The notes under the pieces: generated by a model
Told to the model about the DNA's origin: nothing
Databases searched by the model: none
Seen by the model: only the letters and a program-made list of their open reading frames with translations
Assembly: GCA_963169355.1 (NCBI GenBank)
Contig: CAUJCR010000002.1
Coordinates: 248,001 to 312,000, forward strand
Direction: 5' to 3'
Length of the DNA stretch: 64,000 nucleotides
Origin: Bacteroidota bacterium
GTDB lineage: Bacteria > Bacteroidota > Bacteroidia > B-17B0 > Aurantibacillaceae
In this document: positions 27,132-35,279 of the stretch, piece after piece
Position numbering within the stretch: the stretch's first letter is position 1
Layout: every line of letters starts with the position of its first letter
Made by a program: the position numbers and the translations under genes

Positions 27132-27174
27132 TTTAACCTAGATTATGCGTTATCAATTCTATTAGGAGCTAAAA
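27132..27174. repeat. partial copy of the MITE-like element
   Basis: The sequence CCTAGATTATGCGTTA... followed by an AGCTAAAA end matches the left end of the 21486-21662 element with only a few differences. No right end is present nearby, so this is a truncated or solo end. It lies between the TM2 gene and the tRNA-His terminator. Confidence 0.65.
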
Positions 27175-27177
27175 ACA

Positions 27178-27210
27178 AAAAAATCTTGCCATTTCCGACA
27201 AGATTTTATT
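27178..27210 (-). terminator. rho-independent terminator after tRNA-His
   Basis: On the minus strand AAAATCTTG and CAAGATTTT pair around TCGGAAATGG and are followed by seven T residues, directly after the tRNA 3' end. Confidence 0.8.
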
Positions 27211-27213
27211 TTG

Positions 27214-27288
27214 GGTAAGTAACCGGATTCGAACCGGCGACCCTCAGAACCACAATCTGATGCTCTAACCAGCTGAGCTATACCTACC
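27214..27288 (-). tRNA. tRNA-His (GTG)
   Basis: The full cloverleaf reads on the minus strand: acceptor arms GTAGGTA and TACTTAC (two G-T wobbles), D arm GCTC...GAGC, anticodon stem TCAGA/TCTGA with loop TTGTGGT (anticodon GTG), T arm GCCGG/CCGGT. The G-1 base at 27288 faces discriminator C at 27214, the identity element of tRNA-His. Confidence 0.96.
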
Positions 27289-27351
27289 GTTTTGAGGCGT
27301 CAAATGTAACAAAATTTCTATTCCTAGCAAAATTTGAAGAAAAAAGTTGAT

Positions 27352-28590
27352 TTAATTTTCTTTATTATTCTTTGCTTCAATCCACTTCGACATATACTTA
27401 GTGCCAGATATTGTGTGGTGCAAAAGCATAGAACCTGTAAAATTACAACGGCGATGTTCCGCTAAATTTGATAATAATGAGTTAATGTTATCCTTCCAAA
27501 GATTTGTATGTAATTTCTTGTTAAATACTTGATTAACTATAGCTACACCTTGCTGCTGAGCCTCCTCCCACACATGCTTTTCTTGATATAACTGAATCGC
27601 TTTTTGCGCAAAATCATTAGGATTATTACTAATATATCCATTCCAATTCATGTCGTTACACATGCCCTCAGCTCCAATATCAGTAGTTACACTTGGGGTG
27701 CCATACAACATAGCATCAAGTAATTTTCCTTTTAAACCAGCGCCAAAACGTAGTGGAGCCAAACACACTCTAGCTTTCATCATTACCTCTTTAGCGTCAT
27801 TAGCTCTTCCTTTTATTAAAAATCCCTCCTTTTCATTATGTAATTGCATCACTTTTGGCGACGAATATGCGCCATAAACATGAAGTTCAGCGCCTTTTAA
27901 TTGCTGTCGAATTAATGGCCAAATAGTTTCTTTTAAGTATAAAACCGAATTCCAATTTGGCTCATGTAAAAAATTGCCAATAGTTACAAAATGCTTTCTT
28001 TGTTCAAAGTTTGGAAATTGGGCAAGATAATTTGTAGGGAATTCTTCTATCAAGAATGGTAAATAAAATAACAACTTAGCATCAACCTTAAATACATCTC
28101 TTAAAATTTCCATCTCAGCCTTTGAAATCATAAGAGAACAATCACAACGATAAATAGAAGCAATTTCTCGTTTAGAAACATCCATTTCTAATAAATCATC
28201 TGTTTTAAACTCTCTTTTCTCTTTATGTGCTTGTTGTCGGGCTAAGCGCAAACAGTGTAAATCAATGGTATCAAGCACTCTTAAACTATTAGGAGAAAAC
28301 TCTGCAACACGCCAACCATATTGTTCTTCAATCATAAACCGATCAAAAATGACAACATCAGGTTGTAAATTCTTAATAAAGGTATCAAAGCTATTGCTAT
28401 TTAGTTGTATATTATATTCCGTTATGTTTAATGCCAATAAATTGAAAGAAAAATCAGATTTAGCAGCAGAACTAGCAAACGAGACTGTCCAATTTAATGA
28501 TTGAAAAAATTCAATAAGTTGCAATGTTCTACTACCAGCAGCTGAAGAATTTGGCTCAGGCCACACCGTACCAATAAATAGAACCTGCAT
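27352..28590 (-). CDS. GT-B fold glycosyltransferase (group 1/4 type)
   Basis: 412 residues. The N-terminal Rossmann half begins LFIGTVWPEPNSSAAGSRTLQL, and the C-terminal nucleotide-sugar half holds GAGLKGKLLDAMLYGTPSVTTDIGAEG, the usual Glu/Asp-containing family 4-like motif region. It transfers a sugar from an activated donor to a cell-surface or lipid acceptor. Donor and acceptor cannot be told. It is monocistronic and not near the polysaccharide module at 41-47 kb. Confidence 0.85.
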   Translation of the reverse strand: MQVLFIGTVWPEPNSSAAGSRTLQLIEFFQSLNWTVSFASSAAKSDFSFNLLALNITEYNIQLNSNSFDTFIKNLQPDVVIFDRFMIEEQYGWRVAEFSPNSLRVLDTIDLHCLRLARQQAHKEKREFKTDDLLEMDVSKREIASIYRCDCSLMISKAEMEILRDVFKVDAKLLFYLPFLIEEFPTNYLAQFPNFEQRKHFVTIGNFLHEPNWNSVLYLKETIWPLIRQQLKGAELHVYGAYSSPKVMQLHNEKEGFLIKGRANDAKEVMMKARVCLAPLRFGAGLKGKLLDAMLYGTPSVTTDIGAEGMCNDMNWNGYISNNPNDFAQKAIQLYQEKHVWEEAQQQGVAIVNQVFNKKLHTNLWKDNINSLLSNLAEHRRCNFTGSMLLHHTISGTKYMSKWIEAKNNKEN

Positions 28591-28734
28591 ATTTATTTCT
28601 AAAAAGAGTTAAGAAACAAAAATAAACAATCGTTGGTATATAATACCAAATATAAATAATTGTTCAAATAGTTTTAATTATATAAATTTACTCTTGTAAC
28701 TTTAACCCGTTATTATCTAATAAATAGATTAAGC

Positions 28735-29613
28735 ATGGAAAGAGTAGAAGTTCTAAAAACATATAAAATATTTATTGGTGGACAGTTTCCGCGAACTGAA
28801 AGTGGCAGATATTATCCATTAAAATTAAAAAACAACATGACTGTAAATGTAAGTTTATCATCTCGTAAAGATTATAGAAATGCAGTTGTTTCTGCACGTT
28901 CTGCTTTTTCTTCGTGGAGTACACGACCAGCCTTTAATCGTGGGCAAATTTTATATCGTATTGCCGAAATGCTTGAAGGAAGAAAAGAACAGTTTTTAGA
29001 AGAATTAAAACAATTAGGATATACTGCCTCTCAAGCAAAAAAGGAATTAGAATTAAGCATTGATAGAATTGTGTATTACGCTGGCTGGTGCGATAAATAC
29101 CAACAAATGTATAGCGCCGTAAATCCAGTAGCCAGTTCTCATTTTAACTTTTCGGTTCCAGAACCTATGGGCGTTGTAGCCATTCTTGCAAATGAGGATA
29201 CGGCATTAATAGGATTAATCTCGGTACTTGTGCCATGTATTGCAGGTGGAAATACCTGTGTGGTATTAGCTAGCGAAAGCAAACCTACTTGCGCTGTTAC
29301 TTTTGCAGAGGTGCTGGCTACTAGCGATGTTCCAGCAGGTGTAGTAAATATTCTAACTGGAAATCGAAAAGAATTACATACGCATTTTTCATCTCACATG
29401 GATGTAAATGCTATTGTAGATTGCAATAACGAACCAGACTACACTAAAACCATACAAGAAAACGCCTCGCTAAATGTTAAGCGTGTGTTTAATTGGAATA
29501 AACAATGGATGAACGAACAAGAACAAAATCCATATTTTATTACAGAACTTCAAGAAATTAAAACCACCTGGCATCCTATTGAAAACATAGGCGTTTCGGG
29601 AATAAAGTATTAA
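28735..29613 (+). CDS. truncated aldehyde dehydrogenase family protein without catalytic domain
   Basis: 292 residues, against about 480 for the family. The sequence covers the N-terminal helices (RKDYRNAVVSARSAFSSWS) and the NAD-binding Rossmann part (VPEPMGVVAILANED, VPCIAGGNTCVVLASES, VPAGVVNILTG). The region with the catalytic Cys and Glu is missing, and the NAD-binding Lys of VVLKPSE is replaced (VVLASES). The stop is followed at once by the next gene on the other strand, and no second half lies nearby. It may be a stable non-catalytic paralog, known next to full-length ALDHs in some Bacteroidota, or a gene remnant. Confidence 0.75.
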   Translation: MERVEVLKTYKIFIGGQFPRTESGRYYPLKLKNNMTVNVSLSSRKDYRNAVVSARSAFSSWSTRPAFNRGQILYRIAEMLEGRKEQFLEELKQLGYTASQAKKELELSIDRIVYYAGWCDKYQQMYSAVNPVASSHFNFSVPEPMGVVAILANEDTALIGLISVLVPCIAGGNTCVVLASESKPTCAVTFAEVLATSDVPAGVVNILTGNRKELHTHFSSHMDVNAIVDCNNEPDYTKTIQENASLNVKRVFNWNKQWMNEQEQNPYFITELQEIKTTWHPIENIGVSGIKY

Positions 29614-29614
29614 A

Positions 29615-30358
29615 TTAGCTATTGCTACCTTTTTCCAATTCAATACTTTTTGGAAATAATATATTATTTTCTAGATGAATGTGTTGATGTAAATCATTCT
29701 CAAACTCTTCTAATTTATGATACGCTAACTTATAGGTTGTACAAGCCCCAACTGGAGCTTTATAATCATTCGAAAGTTCTTTAATGGTTTTAAAAATATT
29801 GCCAACAAGTTCGTGCTCATCTTCCATCATCTGAATAGGTGTTTTAATAGTGCCAAAACTTGTAGTAGCATTTTGATTGGTTGTAGGACTATTAACTAAC
29901 TCTTTAATATATGGAAACAACACATTTTCTTCTTTAATGATATGAGCGCTCAGTTCATTAGCCGCTTGCATAAACAACTCGTTTATCGTTACTAATTCAA
30001 TATGTTCTTCGCCATGCACTTTGGCTACCTTATTAATATATTCCGTAATTAATGGTAAGTTTTTTTTAACATACTGGTGATGCGTGTTGATGATATAATC
30101 TATTAAAAAATCTAATTTCCACTCATTAAAATTTTGAGCATTAGAGTTAGTGCCCGAATTATAAATATTTAATTCTGCTATCAGCTCATCAACAGTAACT
30201 GTTTTGTTTTTGCAAACTTGGTTTAATGTTTTTTTTCCTCCACAACAAAAATCAATGTGGTGTTTCTTAAACACATCCGCTTTTCCTAAGTTTAAAGTTA
30301 CTATTTCTCCTACAGTGGTATCACCTGTAATTACAATATTCCCCGCGTTCATAATCAT
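29615..30358 (-). CDS. ric: iron-sulfur cluster repair di-iron protein (Ric/ScdA/YtfE)
   Basis: 247 residues. The N-terminal ScdA_N domain contains the CC pair in HIDFCCGGKKTL. A hemerythrin-like four-helix domain follows, with His and Glu iron ligands in HHQYVKKN, HIIKEENVLFP, MEDEHELVG and HIHLENNILFP. The protein restores Fe-S clusters damaged by nitric oxide or oxidants in the cytoplasm. It is cotranscribed with the upstream thioredoxin-like gene (21 bp gap), and a Crp/Fnr-like palindrome lies before that gene, fitting NO control. Confidence 0.93.
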   Translation of the reverse strand: MIMNAGNIVITGDTTVGEIVTLNLGKADVFKKHHIDFCCGGKKTLNQVCKNKTVTVDELIAELNIYNSGTNSNAQNFNEWKLDFLIDYIINTHHQYVKKNLPLITEYINKVAKVHGEEHIELVTINELFMQAANELSAHIIKEENVLFPYIKELVNSPTTNQNATTSFGTIKTPIQMMEDEHELVGNIFKTIKELSNDYKAPVGACTTYKLAYHKLEEFENDLHQHIHLENNILFPKSIELEKGSNS

Positions 30359-30379
30359 AAAGGATTTAAAAAGTTATTA

Positions 30380-30976
30380 TTAAAAAAATTGTCTTAAAAG
30401 TTCGGTAAATTCAATTTGAATACTTTGAGTTTTATCTTTAGCGTACCAAAGATGTAATGCTGTTACAAATTCATCATGACTAGCGTTAGGGTTATTTTTC
30501 TTATACTCTAGCACCATATCTTGAATGCGCTTTGGTCGAGCGCCCCACACACCTTTCACTTGCTTATCTTGGATAAAAATTAATTTTGGAACTGCACGCG
30601 CGCCATTAGTAAGAAATTTATCCATTATCGTTAAATTTTCATCTCGCAAGATAAGTTGTAAATTAATGTTTGAATTTTGTTCTGCCATTTTAGCAATAAC
30701 TGGTATGCATTGTGCACCATCTCCACACCACGATTCTGTAATTAACAACCATGTAATTGGTTTATTAATTTCTTTTAAAACATTTACTAATTCAGGATTA
30801 AGCACACATTGTTTATCTATTCGTTTCATGCGTTGCGCATTAAGGTGAGTTGCCTCAATACGCTCAGTAGTTGGTTCGCCCGTACAACTTTTTTGTTCAG
30901 CTAAAGTGGTTACTAAATTCTTATAGTCATTATAAGTATATGTTTTTGTTAATTGGCTCTGTTCAATAGTTTCCAT
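30380..30976 (-). CDS. thioredoxin-like family protein
   Basis: 198 residues. A helical N-terminal segment precedes a thioredoxin fold whose active-site strand reads LLITESWCGDGAQCIPVI, with Cys84 and Cys90 separated by five residues instead of the usual CxxC. A cis-Pro follows in ARAVPKLIFI. The length and the WCGDxxQ motif match a Bacteroidota 'thioredoxin family protein' group that lacks a demonstrated substrate. It sits first in an operon with ric, so a role in nitrosative or oxidative repair is plausible. Confidence 0.8.
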   Translation of the reverse strand: METIEQSQLTKTYTYNDYKNLVTTLAEQKSCTGEPTTERIEATHLNAQRMKRIDKQCVLNPELVNVLKEINKPITWLLITESWCGDGAQCIPVIAKMAEQNSNINLQLILRDENLTIMDKFLTNGARAVPKLIFIQDKQVKGVWGARPKRIQDMVLEYKKNNPNASHDEFVTALHLWYAKDKTQSIQIEFTELLRQFF

Positions 30977-31023
30977 AGTAATTTATGTTTACGCAAATAT
31001 TCATCTAAAATAAATAATTACGA

Positions 31024-31037
31024 ATGACATAAATCAT
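31024..31037 (-). promoter_or_regulatory. Crp/Fnr-like palindrome upstream of the thioredoxin/ric operon
   Basis: ATGACATAAATCAT (ATGA-N6-TCAT, palindromic over 16 bp with flanking A/T) lies about 48 bp upstream of the start codon at 30976. The half-sites resemble TTGA-N6-TCAA boxes of Fnr, Dnr and HcpR regulators. Short AT-rich palindromes also arise by chance. Confidence 0.4.
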
Positions 31038-31080
31038 TGATAGGGTGATTTAGAATTAATTAACACTCGTTATAATAGAC

Positions 31081-31105
31081 GAAGGCGACCGTGTTGGTCG
31101 CCTTC
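31081..31105 (-). terminator. strong hairpin downstream of the fasciclin gene
   Basis: GAAGGCGACC and GGTCGCCTTC form a perfect 10 bp GC-rich stem with loop GTGTT, unusual in this AT-rich DNA. The T tail is short on either strand. It probably terminates the fasciclin transcript, 130 bp after its stop. Confidence 0.65.
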
Positions 31106-31107
31106 TG

Positions 31108-31232
31108 TTTAATCAAAAAACTTAAACTAAAAAATGAAAAAAGTATAAATTGTTTTATGCAAATTGTTTTATTAGACTTTAGCTTGTTGCGGAGCTTACA
31201 CTAATTAAAACAGCTTGTGTTTTTTGATTAAA
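31108..31232. repeat. 125 bp element bounded by a perfect 14 bp inverted repeat
   Basis: TTTAATCAAAAAAC (31108-31121) and GTTTTTTGATTAAA (31219-31232) are perfect inverted repeats. Inside, TTGTTTTATTAG and CTAATTAAAACA also pair, and AAATTGTTTTAT occurs twice in tandem. There is no coding frame. It may be a small MITE or the folded 3' region of the fasciclin mRNA. Confidence 0.55.
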
Positions 31233-31236
31233 ATTT

Positions 31237-31803
31237 TTATTTAGGTAATAACACATCGTTTATTACATGAATCATTCCGTTAGCAGTAGAAATTGATGCT
31301 ACAATTTCACTTCCATTAACAAATGTTTTATCACCATCTTTAGTTATTTTTACTTTTCCTCCATTCACCATCTCATATTCTTGGCCATCTTGCATATAAT
31401 CTGTTTTTAAAGATCCTACATAAGTATGATATTCTAAAACACTTGTTAAATCAGCTTTTTTCTCAGGTTTTAATAATCCATCCACAGTGCCAGCAGGTAA
31501 TTTATCAAAAGCGGCATTTGTTGGAGCAAATACTGTAAAAGGACCTGCGTTACTCAACGCATCAACAAGTTCAGCAGCTTTTACAGCTGTAACTAAAGTT
31601 GTATGGTCTTTACTTCCTACAGCAACCTGCACAATGTTAGGTGCCGACGTTTCATCTTTTACGCCTGATTGACCTACGGCAGTAGCTTGGTTAACATTTG
31701 CTGATTCGGTTTGAGCATCACTGCTTGTTGCCTCGGGGGATGAACCACATGATAGAAGGCTTAAACTTCCAATAATCATTAAGGCTTTAAATGTTGTTTT
31801 CAT
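31237..31803 (-). CDS. fasciclin (FAS1) domain lipoprotein
   Basis: 188 residues from the second ATG (31803); an ATG two codons upstream is also possible. The lipobox LLSC puts it on a membrane surface. A Ser/Ala-rich linker is followed by one FAS1 domain (about 60-188) with the H1 motif ALSNAGPFTVFAPTNAAFDKLP and the H2 motif NGMIHVINDVLLP. FAS1 domains mediate adhesion. It stands alone, divergent from the 32 kb operon. Confidence 0.92.
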   Translation of the reverse strand: MKTTFKALMIIGSLSLLSCGSSPEATSSDAQTESANVNQATAVGQSGVKDETSAPNIVQVAVGSKDHTTLVTAVKAAELVDALSNAGPFTVFAPTNAAFDKLPAGTVDGLLKPEKKADLTSVLEYHTYVGSLKTDYMQDGQEYEMVNGGKVKITKDGDKTFVNGSEIVASISTANGMIHVINDVLLPK

Positions 31804-31923
31804 ATACATAGTTTTTATTGATACAAAGTTAAGAGGCTTAATACTTTTATTTTATGATTCAACTCAACTCGATATGATGTTTAATGTCAGCTAAAATTAC
31901 GAATAAGAAACAAGCTTTTTTAC

Positions 31924-31937
31924 ATGATTAAGGTCAT
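31924..31937 (+). promoter_or_regulatory. Crp/Fnr-like palindrome upstream of the 32 kb operon
   Basis: ATGATTAAGGTCAT (ATGA-N6-TCAT) lies 86 bp before the first gene of the operon and 121 bp before the divergent fasciclin start. It has the same half-sites as the site before the thioredoxin/ric operon. Confidence 0.4.
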
Positions 31938-32023
31938 AAATGAAATTAGAATTTTAAATCGGATATTTATGTCCTTAATTAGAGAGTATGCTTTGCGACG
32001 AATTCAAATACAAAACAACTAAG

Positions 32024-33853
32024 ATGAACTCAACCAATGTTCATACATTTCATATTCCTGTAATGGGGTTAGCTTTTACAATTGACACTCCTATAAAGGT
32101 CGCTAAATACGGCATATCTAGTGTTATCAGCATTATGGAAGACCATCTCATTGAACAAATGAGAGAATGTATTTGTAAAAAAGAAGGAAAACCTTATGAG
32201 TTTATTTCTGAAAAAGAAAATGATTATAGGGCGAAACGAATTACAGCATATCTCAATTTGTTACATGACGTTGTTCAGGAACAAGTAGAAAATTTACGTT
32301 TAGAGGACTTTGAACAAAATACTGATATTAATCAGTATTTTGAATTATTACCAGATACCAATAGAATAAAACAAATTTACAAGACTCTGGCGTTATATAA
32401 TCCTAAGGATAAAAAAGTAATGTATGATAAACTTAGGAAATCAATTATAGCAGGTTCGATAGATGTAAATATTATGACAAAATTGGATAAAACCAATTAT
32501 GATGAACATGATAACGAACTTCCTAGCGAATTTTCAGATGCGCTATCTGCCCTACGAGGATATGCGCTAAGTAAATTAGAATCCTCTATTGTATTTTCTG
32601 CCGGCCTAAATCCAAGATTATTTAGTTACTGCGAACAATTTGAAGATTTTTACCCAGATGAAAATGGAATTATAAAAAAGAAAATTATATTAAAAGTAAG
32701 CGATTATCGTTCAGCTTTAATTCAAGGAAAATATTTAGCAAAAAAAGGATTATGGGTTTCGGAATTTAGAATAGAATCAGGCATAAATTGTGGAGGGCAC
32801 GCATTTGTGTCCGACGGTATATTATTTGGTCCTATTTTAGAAGATTTTAAAAATAAACGAGATGAGTTATTGAAAGAAATCTATCAAGAATGGGAGAAAG
32901 CCATTCAAAACAAAGGCAAAAAATTATTCAAAACAACGCCTCAACTTAAAATCACTGCTCAAGGCGGTATAGGTACCGCACAAGAGAACAATTTTCTACT
33001 CAATTACTATAATTTAGATTCTATTGGTTGGGGTAGCCCTTTTTTATTGGTTCCTGAAACAACCAACGTAGATTCGGAAACATTAGAAAAATTATCAAAG
33101 GCTAAAAAAACAGATTATTATTTAAGCGATGCATCGCCATTAGGTGTGCCGTTTAATAATTTTAGATTAAGTAGTTCCGAGGAACAACGCAAGCAACGTA
33201 TTAATAAAAATAGACCTGGAAGCCCTTGTTACAAAAAATTCTTATCAAACAATACCGAATTCACCGATAGAGTTATTTGCACAGCTTCAAGGCAATATCA
33301 AGATTTAAAAATCAAACAGCTAACATCTACCTTTACCGATAAAACAATTTTAGATAAACACATTGAAAAAGTAATGGAAAAAGATTGTTTATGCGAAGGA
33401 CTAGGAGCATCGGCGTTACTGGTTAATAATGCTAAACTTCCTCACAAATTAAAAGCTGTTACAATTTGCCCAGGTCCTAATTTGGCTTATTTCTCGGGAG
33501 TGTTCTCATTTAAACAAATGGTAGATCATATATACGGAAGAACAAATTTATTAAACGAACTATTCAGACCAAACTGTTTTATAAACGAACTTGAACTCTA
33601 TATTGATTATATTAAAAAGGAGTTCGAAAAATTTATCATCGGTCTTTCACACCGAAACAGTTCCTATTTTAATCAGTTTAAAAAGAATTTAAACGACGGC
33701 ATTAGTTATTATCAAAATTTATATCAAAAAGTAAAAGAAGCCGAAGCTTTATTTCCAAACTCAAATATAGAGTTACTTCAAAATTTACAACAAAACATTA
33801 ATCGTTTATTTAATCAATCCATCAATGAAGATGTGAAACCAATTAGTTTATAA
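32024..33853 (+). CDS. nitronate-monooxygenase-like TIM-barrel protein of unknown function
   Basis: 609 residues from the ATG at 32024; the frame is open from 31988, but the first 12 residues look non-native. The N-terminus (HIPVMGLAFTIDTPIKVAKYGISSVISI) reads like strand 1 and helix 1 of a flavin TIM barrel. GINCGGH (about 253-259) and ITAQGGIGTAQE (about 310-321), then GWGSPFLLVPE, correspond in order to the GGH, phosphate-binding GGI and G-x-x-FL-x-x-E motifs of nitronate monooxygenases. Large insertions and a Cys-containing C-terminus (KDCLCEGLG, KAVTICPGPNLAY) have no counterpart there. Substrate unknown. It is the first gene of a seven-gene operon, 5 bp before tryptophanase. Confidence 0.65.
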   Translation: MNSTNVHTFHIPVMGLAFTIDTPIKVAKYGISSVISIMEDHLIEQMRECICKKEGKPYEFISEKENDYRAKRITAYLNLLHDVVQEQVENLRLEDFEQNTDINQYFELLPDTNRIKQIYKTLALYNPKDKKVMYDKLRKSIIAGSIDVNIMTKLDKTNYDEHDNELPSEFSDALSALRGYALSKLESSIVFSAGLNPRLFSYCEQFEDFYPDENGIIKKKIILKVSDYRSALIQGKYLAKKGLWVSEFRIESGINCGGHAFVSDGILFGPILEDFKNKRDELLKEIYQEWEKAIQNKGKKLFKTTPQLKITAQGGIGTAQENNFLLNYYNLDSIGWGSPFLLVPETTNVDSETLEKLSKAKKTDYYLSDASPLGVPFNNFRLSSSEEQRKQRINKNRPGSPCYKKFLSNNTEFTDRVICTASRQYQDLKIKQLTSTFTDKTILDKHIEKVMEKDCLCEGLGASALLVNNAKLPHKLKAVTICPGPNLAYFSGVFSFKQMVDHIYGRTNLLNELFRPNCFINELELYIDYIKKEFEKFIIGLSHRNSSYFNQFKKNLNDGISYYQNLYQKVKEAEALFPNSNIELLQNLQQNINRLFNQSINEDVKPISL

Positions 33854-33858
33854 GAATT

Positions 33859-35241
33859 ATGAGTGAAAAGATGAAAACCCTAACAGAACCATTTAAGATA
33901 AAAATGGTAGAACCCTTAAGAGTAACAACTGAGGAGTATAGAAAAGATGTATTAAAAAAAGCAGGTTATAATCCGTTTTTAATTAGTTCCAAAGATGTAT
34001 TTATTGATTTTTTAACGGATAGTGGAACGGGCGCTATGAGCGACAAGCAATGGTCGGGCATTATGATGGGTGATGAAAGTTATGCTGGTGCTAGAAGCTG
34101 GGAGCACTTAGAACGAGTTGTAAAAGATTTAACTGGTATGCCTTATATCTTACCCACACATCAAGGGCGTGCAGCCGAACGAATTTTATATGGCATATTA
34201 GGAGGAAAAGATAAAATATTTATTAGCAACACTCACTTTGACACAACGCGTGCTAATATTGAATACACTGGGGCTACAGCTATAGATATTATATATGATG
34301 AGGCTAAAAATCCTGAGAACGACTTACCATTTAAAGGTAATATAGATTTAATAAAACTCGAACAATTAATCGCAGAACATGGCAAGGAGAATGTTGCTGC
34401 AATTGTAATGACTGTAACAAATAACTCCTCTGGCGGGCAACCGGTTAGCATGGAAAACATGTTAGCTGTTCGAAAAATTTGTGATTCGTATCAAATACCG
34501 ATGGTGATTGATGGTTGCAGGATTGCCGAGAACGCTTACTTTGTGAAGCATCGTGAAGCAGGATTTGCAAATAAATCTTGTGAAGATATTGCCAAACAAA
34601 TGTTGCGCTTAGGTGATGCGTTTGTAATGAGTGCAAAAAAAGACGGTATGGTAAATATGGGTGGTTTATTAACCGTTAAAGACGAAGCGCTTTCTGTAAA
34701 ATGTAAAAATCTTTTAATCATCTCCGAAGGGTTTACTACTTATGGTGGTTTATCAGGACGTGATATGGAAGCTTTAGCCATTGGATTAACCGAAGTGTTT
34801 GATGAAGATTATTTACATTATAGAATTAGAAGCACCGCATATTTAGGAGAAAAATTAAAAGCAAAAGGTGTTCCTGTGGTGTGGCCAATTGGTGGACACG
34901 CTGTTTATGTTGATGCTAAAAAACTATACAATCAAATTCCAGTTAATGAGTATCCAGGACAAGCCTTGGTGTGTGATTTATACATCAAAGGCGGCATTAG
35001 AGCAGTAGAAATAGGTAGTTTAATGTTTGGTAAATATGATGAGAAAGGGGCACTTATTCCTGCCACCAATGAACTTGTAAGATTAGCCATTCCACGAAGG
35101 GTTTATACTCAAAGTCATATTGATTATGTGTTAGACATTTTTGATGACATACTAGAATTAAGAAACCAAACCAAAGGGTATAAAATAACGTATGAACCGC
35201 CGTTTTTAAGGCACTTTACAGCAAGATTAGATAAAATATAA
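33859..35241 (+). CDS. tnaA: tryptophanase (tryptophan indole-lyase)
   Basis: 460 residues of the PLP-dependent beta-eliminating lyase family. The PLP lysine is Lys261 in SAKKDGMVNMGG. Two positions that separate tryptophanase from tyrosine phenol-lyase point to tryptophanase: Asp128 in HFDTTR (Asp137 in E. coli TnaA, Thr124 in TPL) and Ile385 in RAVEIGS (Val in TnaA, Arg381 in TPL). The expected reaction is tryptophan to indole, pyruvate and ammonia. No tnaC leader or TnaB permease is seen. Tyrosine phenol-lyase follows 38 bp downstream. Confidence 0.9.
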   Translation: MSEKMKTLTEPFKIKMVEPLRVTTEEYRKDVLKKAGYNPFLISSKDVFIDFLTDSGTGAMSDKQWSGIMMGDESYAGARSWEHLERVVKDLTGMPYILPTHQGRAAERILYGILGGKDKIFISNTHFDTTRANIEYTGATAIDIIYDEAKNPENDLPFKGNIDLIKLEQLIAEHGKENVAAIVMTVTNNSSGGQPVSMENMLAVRKICDSYQIPMVIDGCRIAENAYFVKHREAGFANKSCEDIAKQMLRLGDAFVMSAKKDGMVNMGGLLTVKDEALSVKCKNLLIISEGFTTYGGLSGRDMEALAIGLTEVFDEDYLHYRIRSTAYLGEKLKAKGVPVVWPIGGHAVYVDAKKLYNQIPVNEYPGQALVCDLYIKGGIRAVEIGSLMFGKYDEKGALIPATNELVRLAIPRRVYTQSHIDYVLDIFDDILELRNQTKGYKITYEPPFLRHFTARLDKI

Positions 35242-35279
35242 TCGTTTTAAATTAACTCGTATAATAAAAAAAAAGAGAT

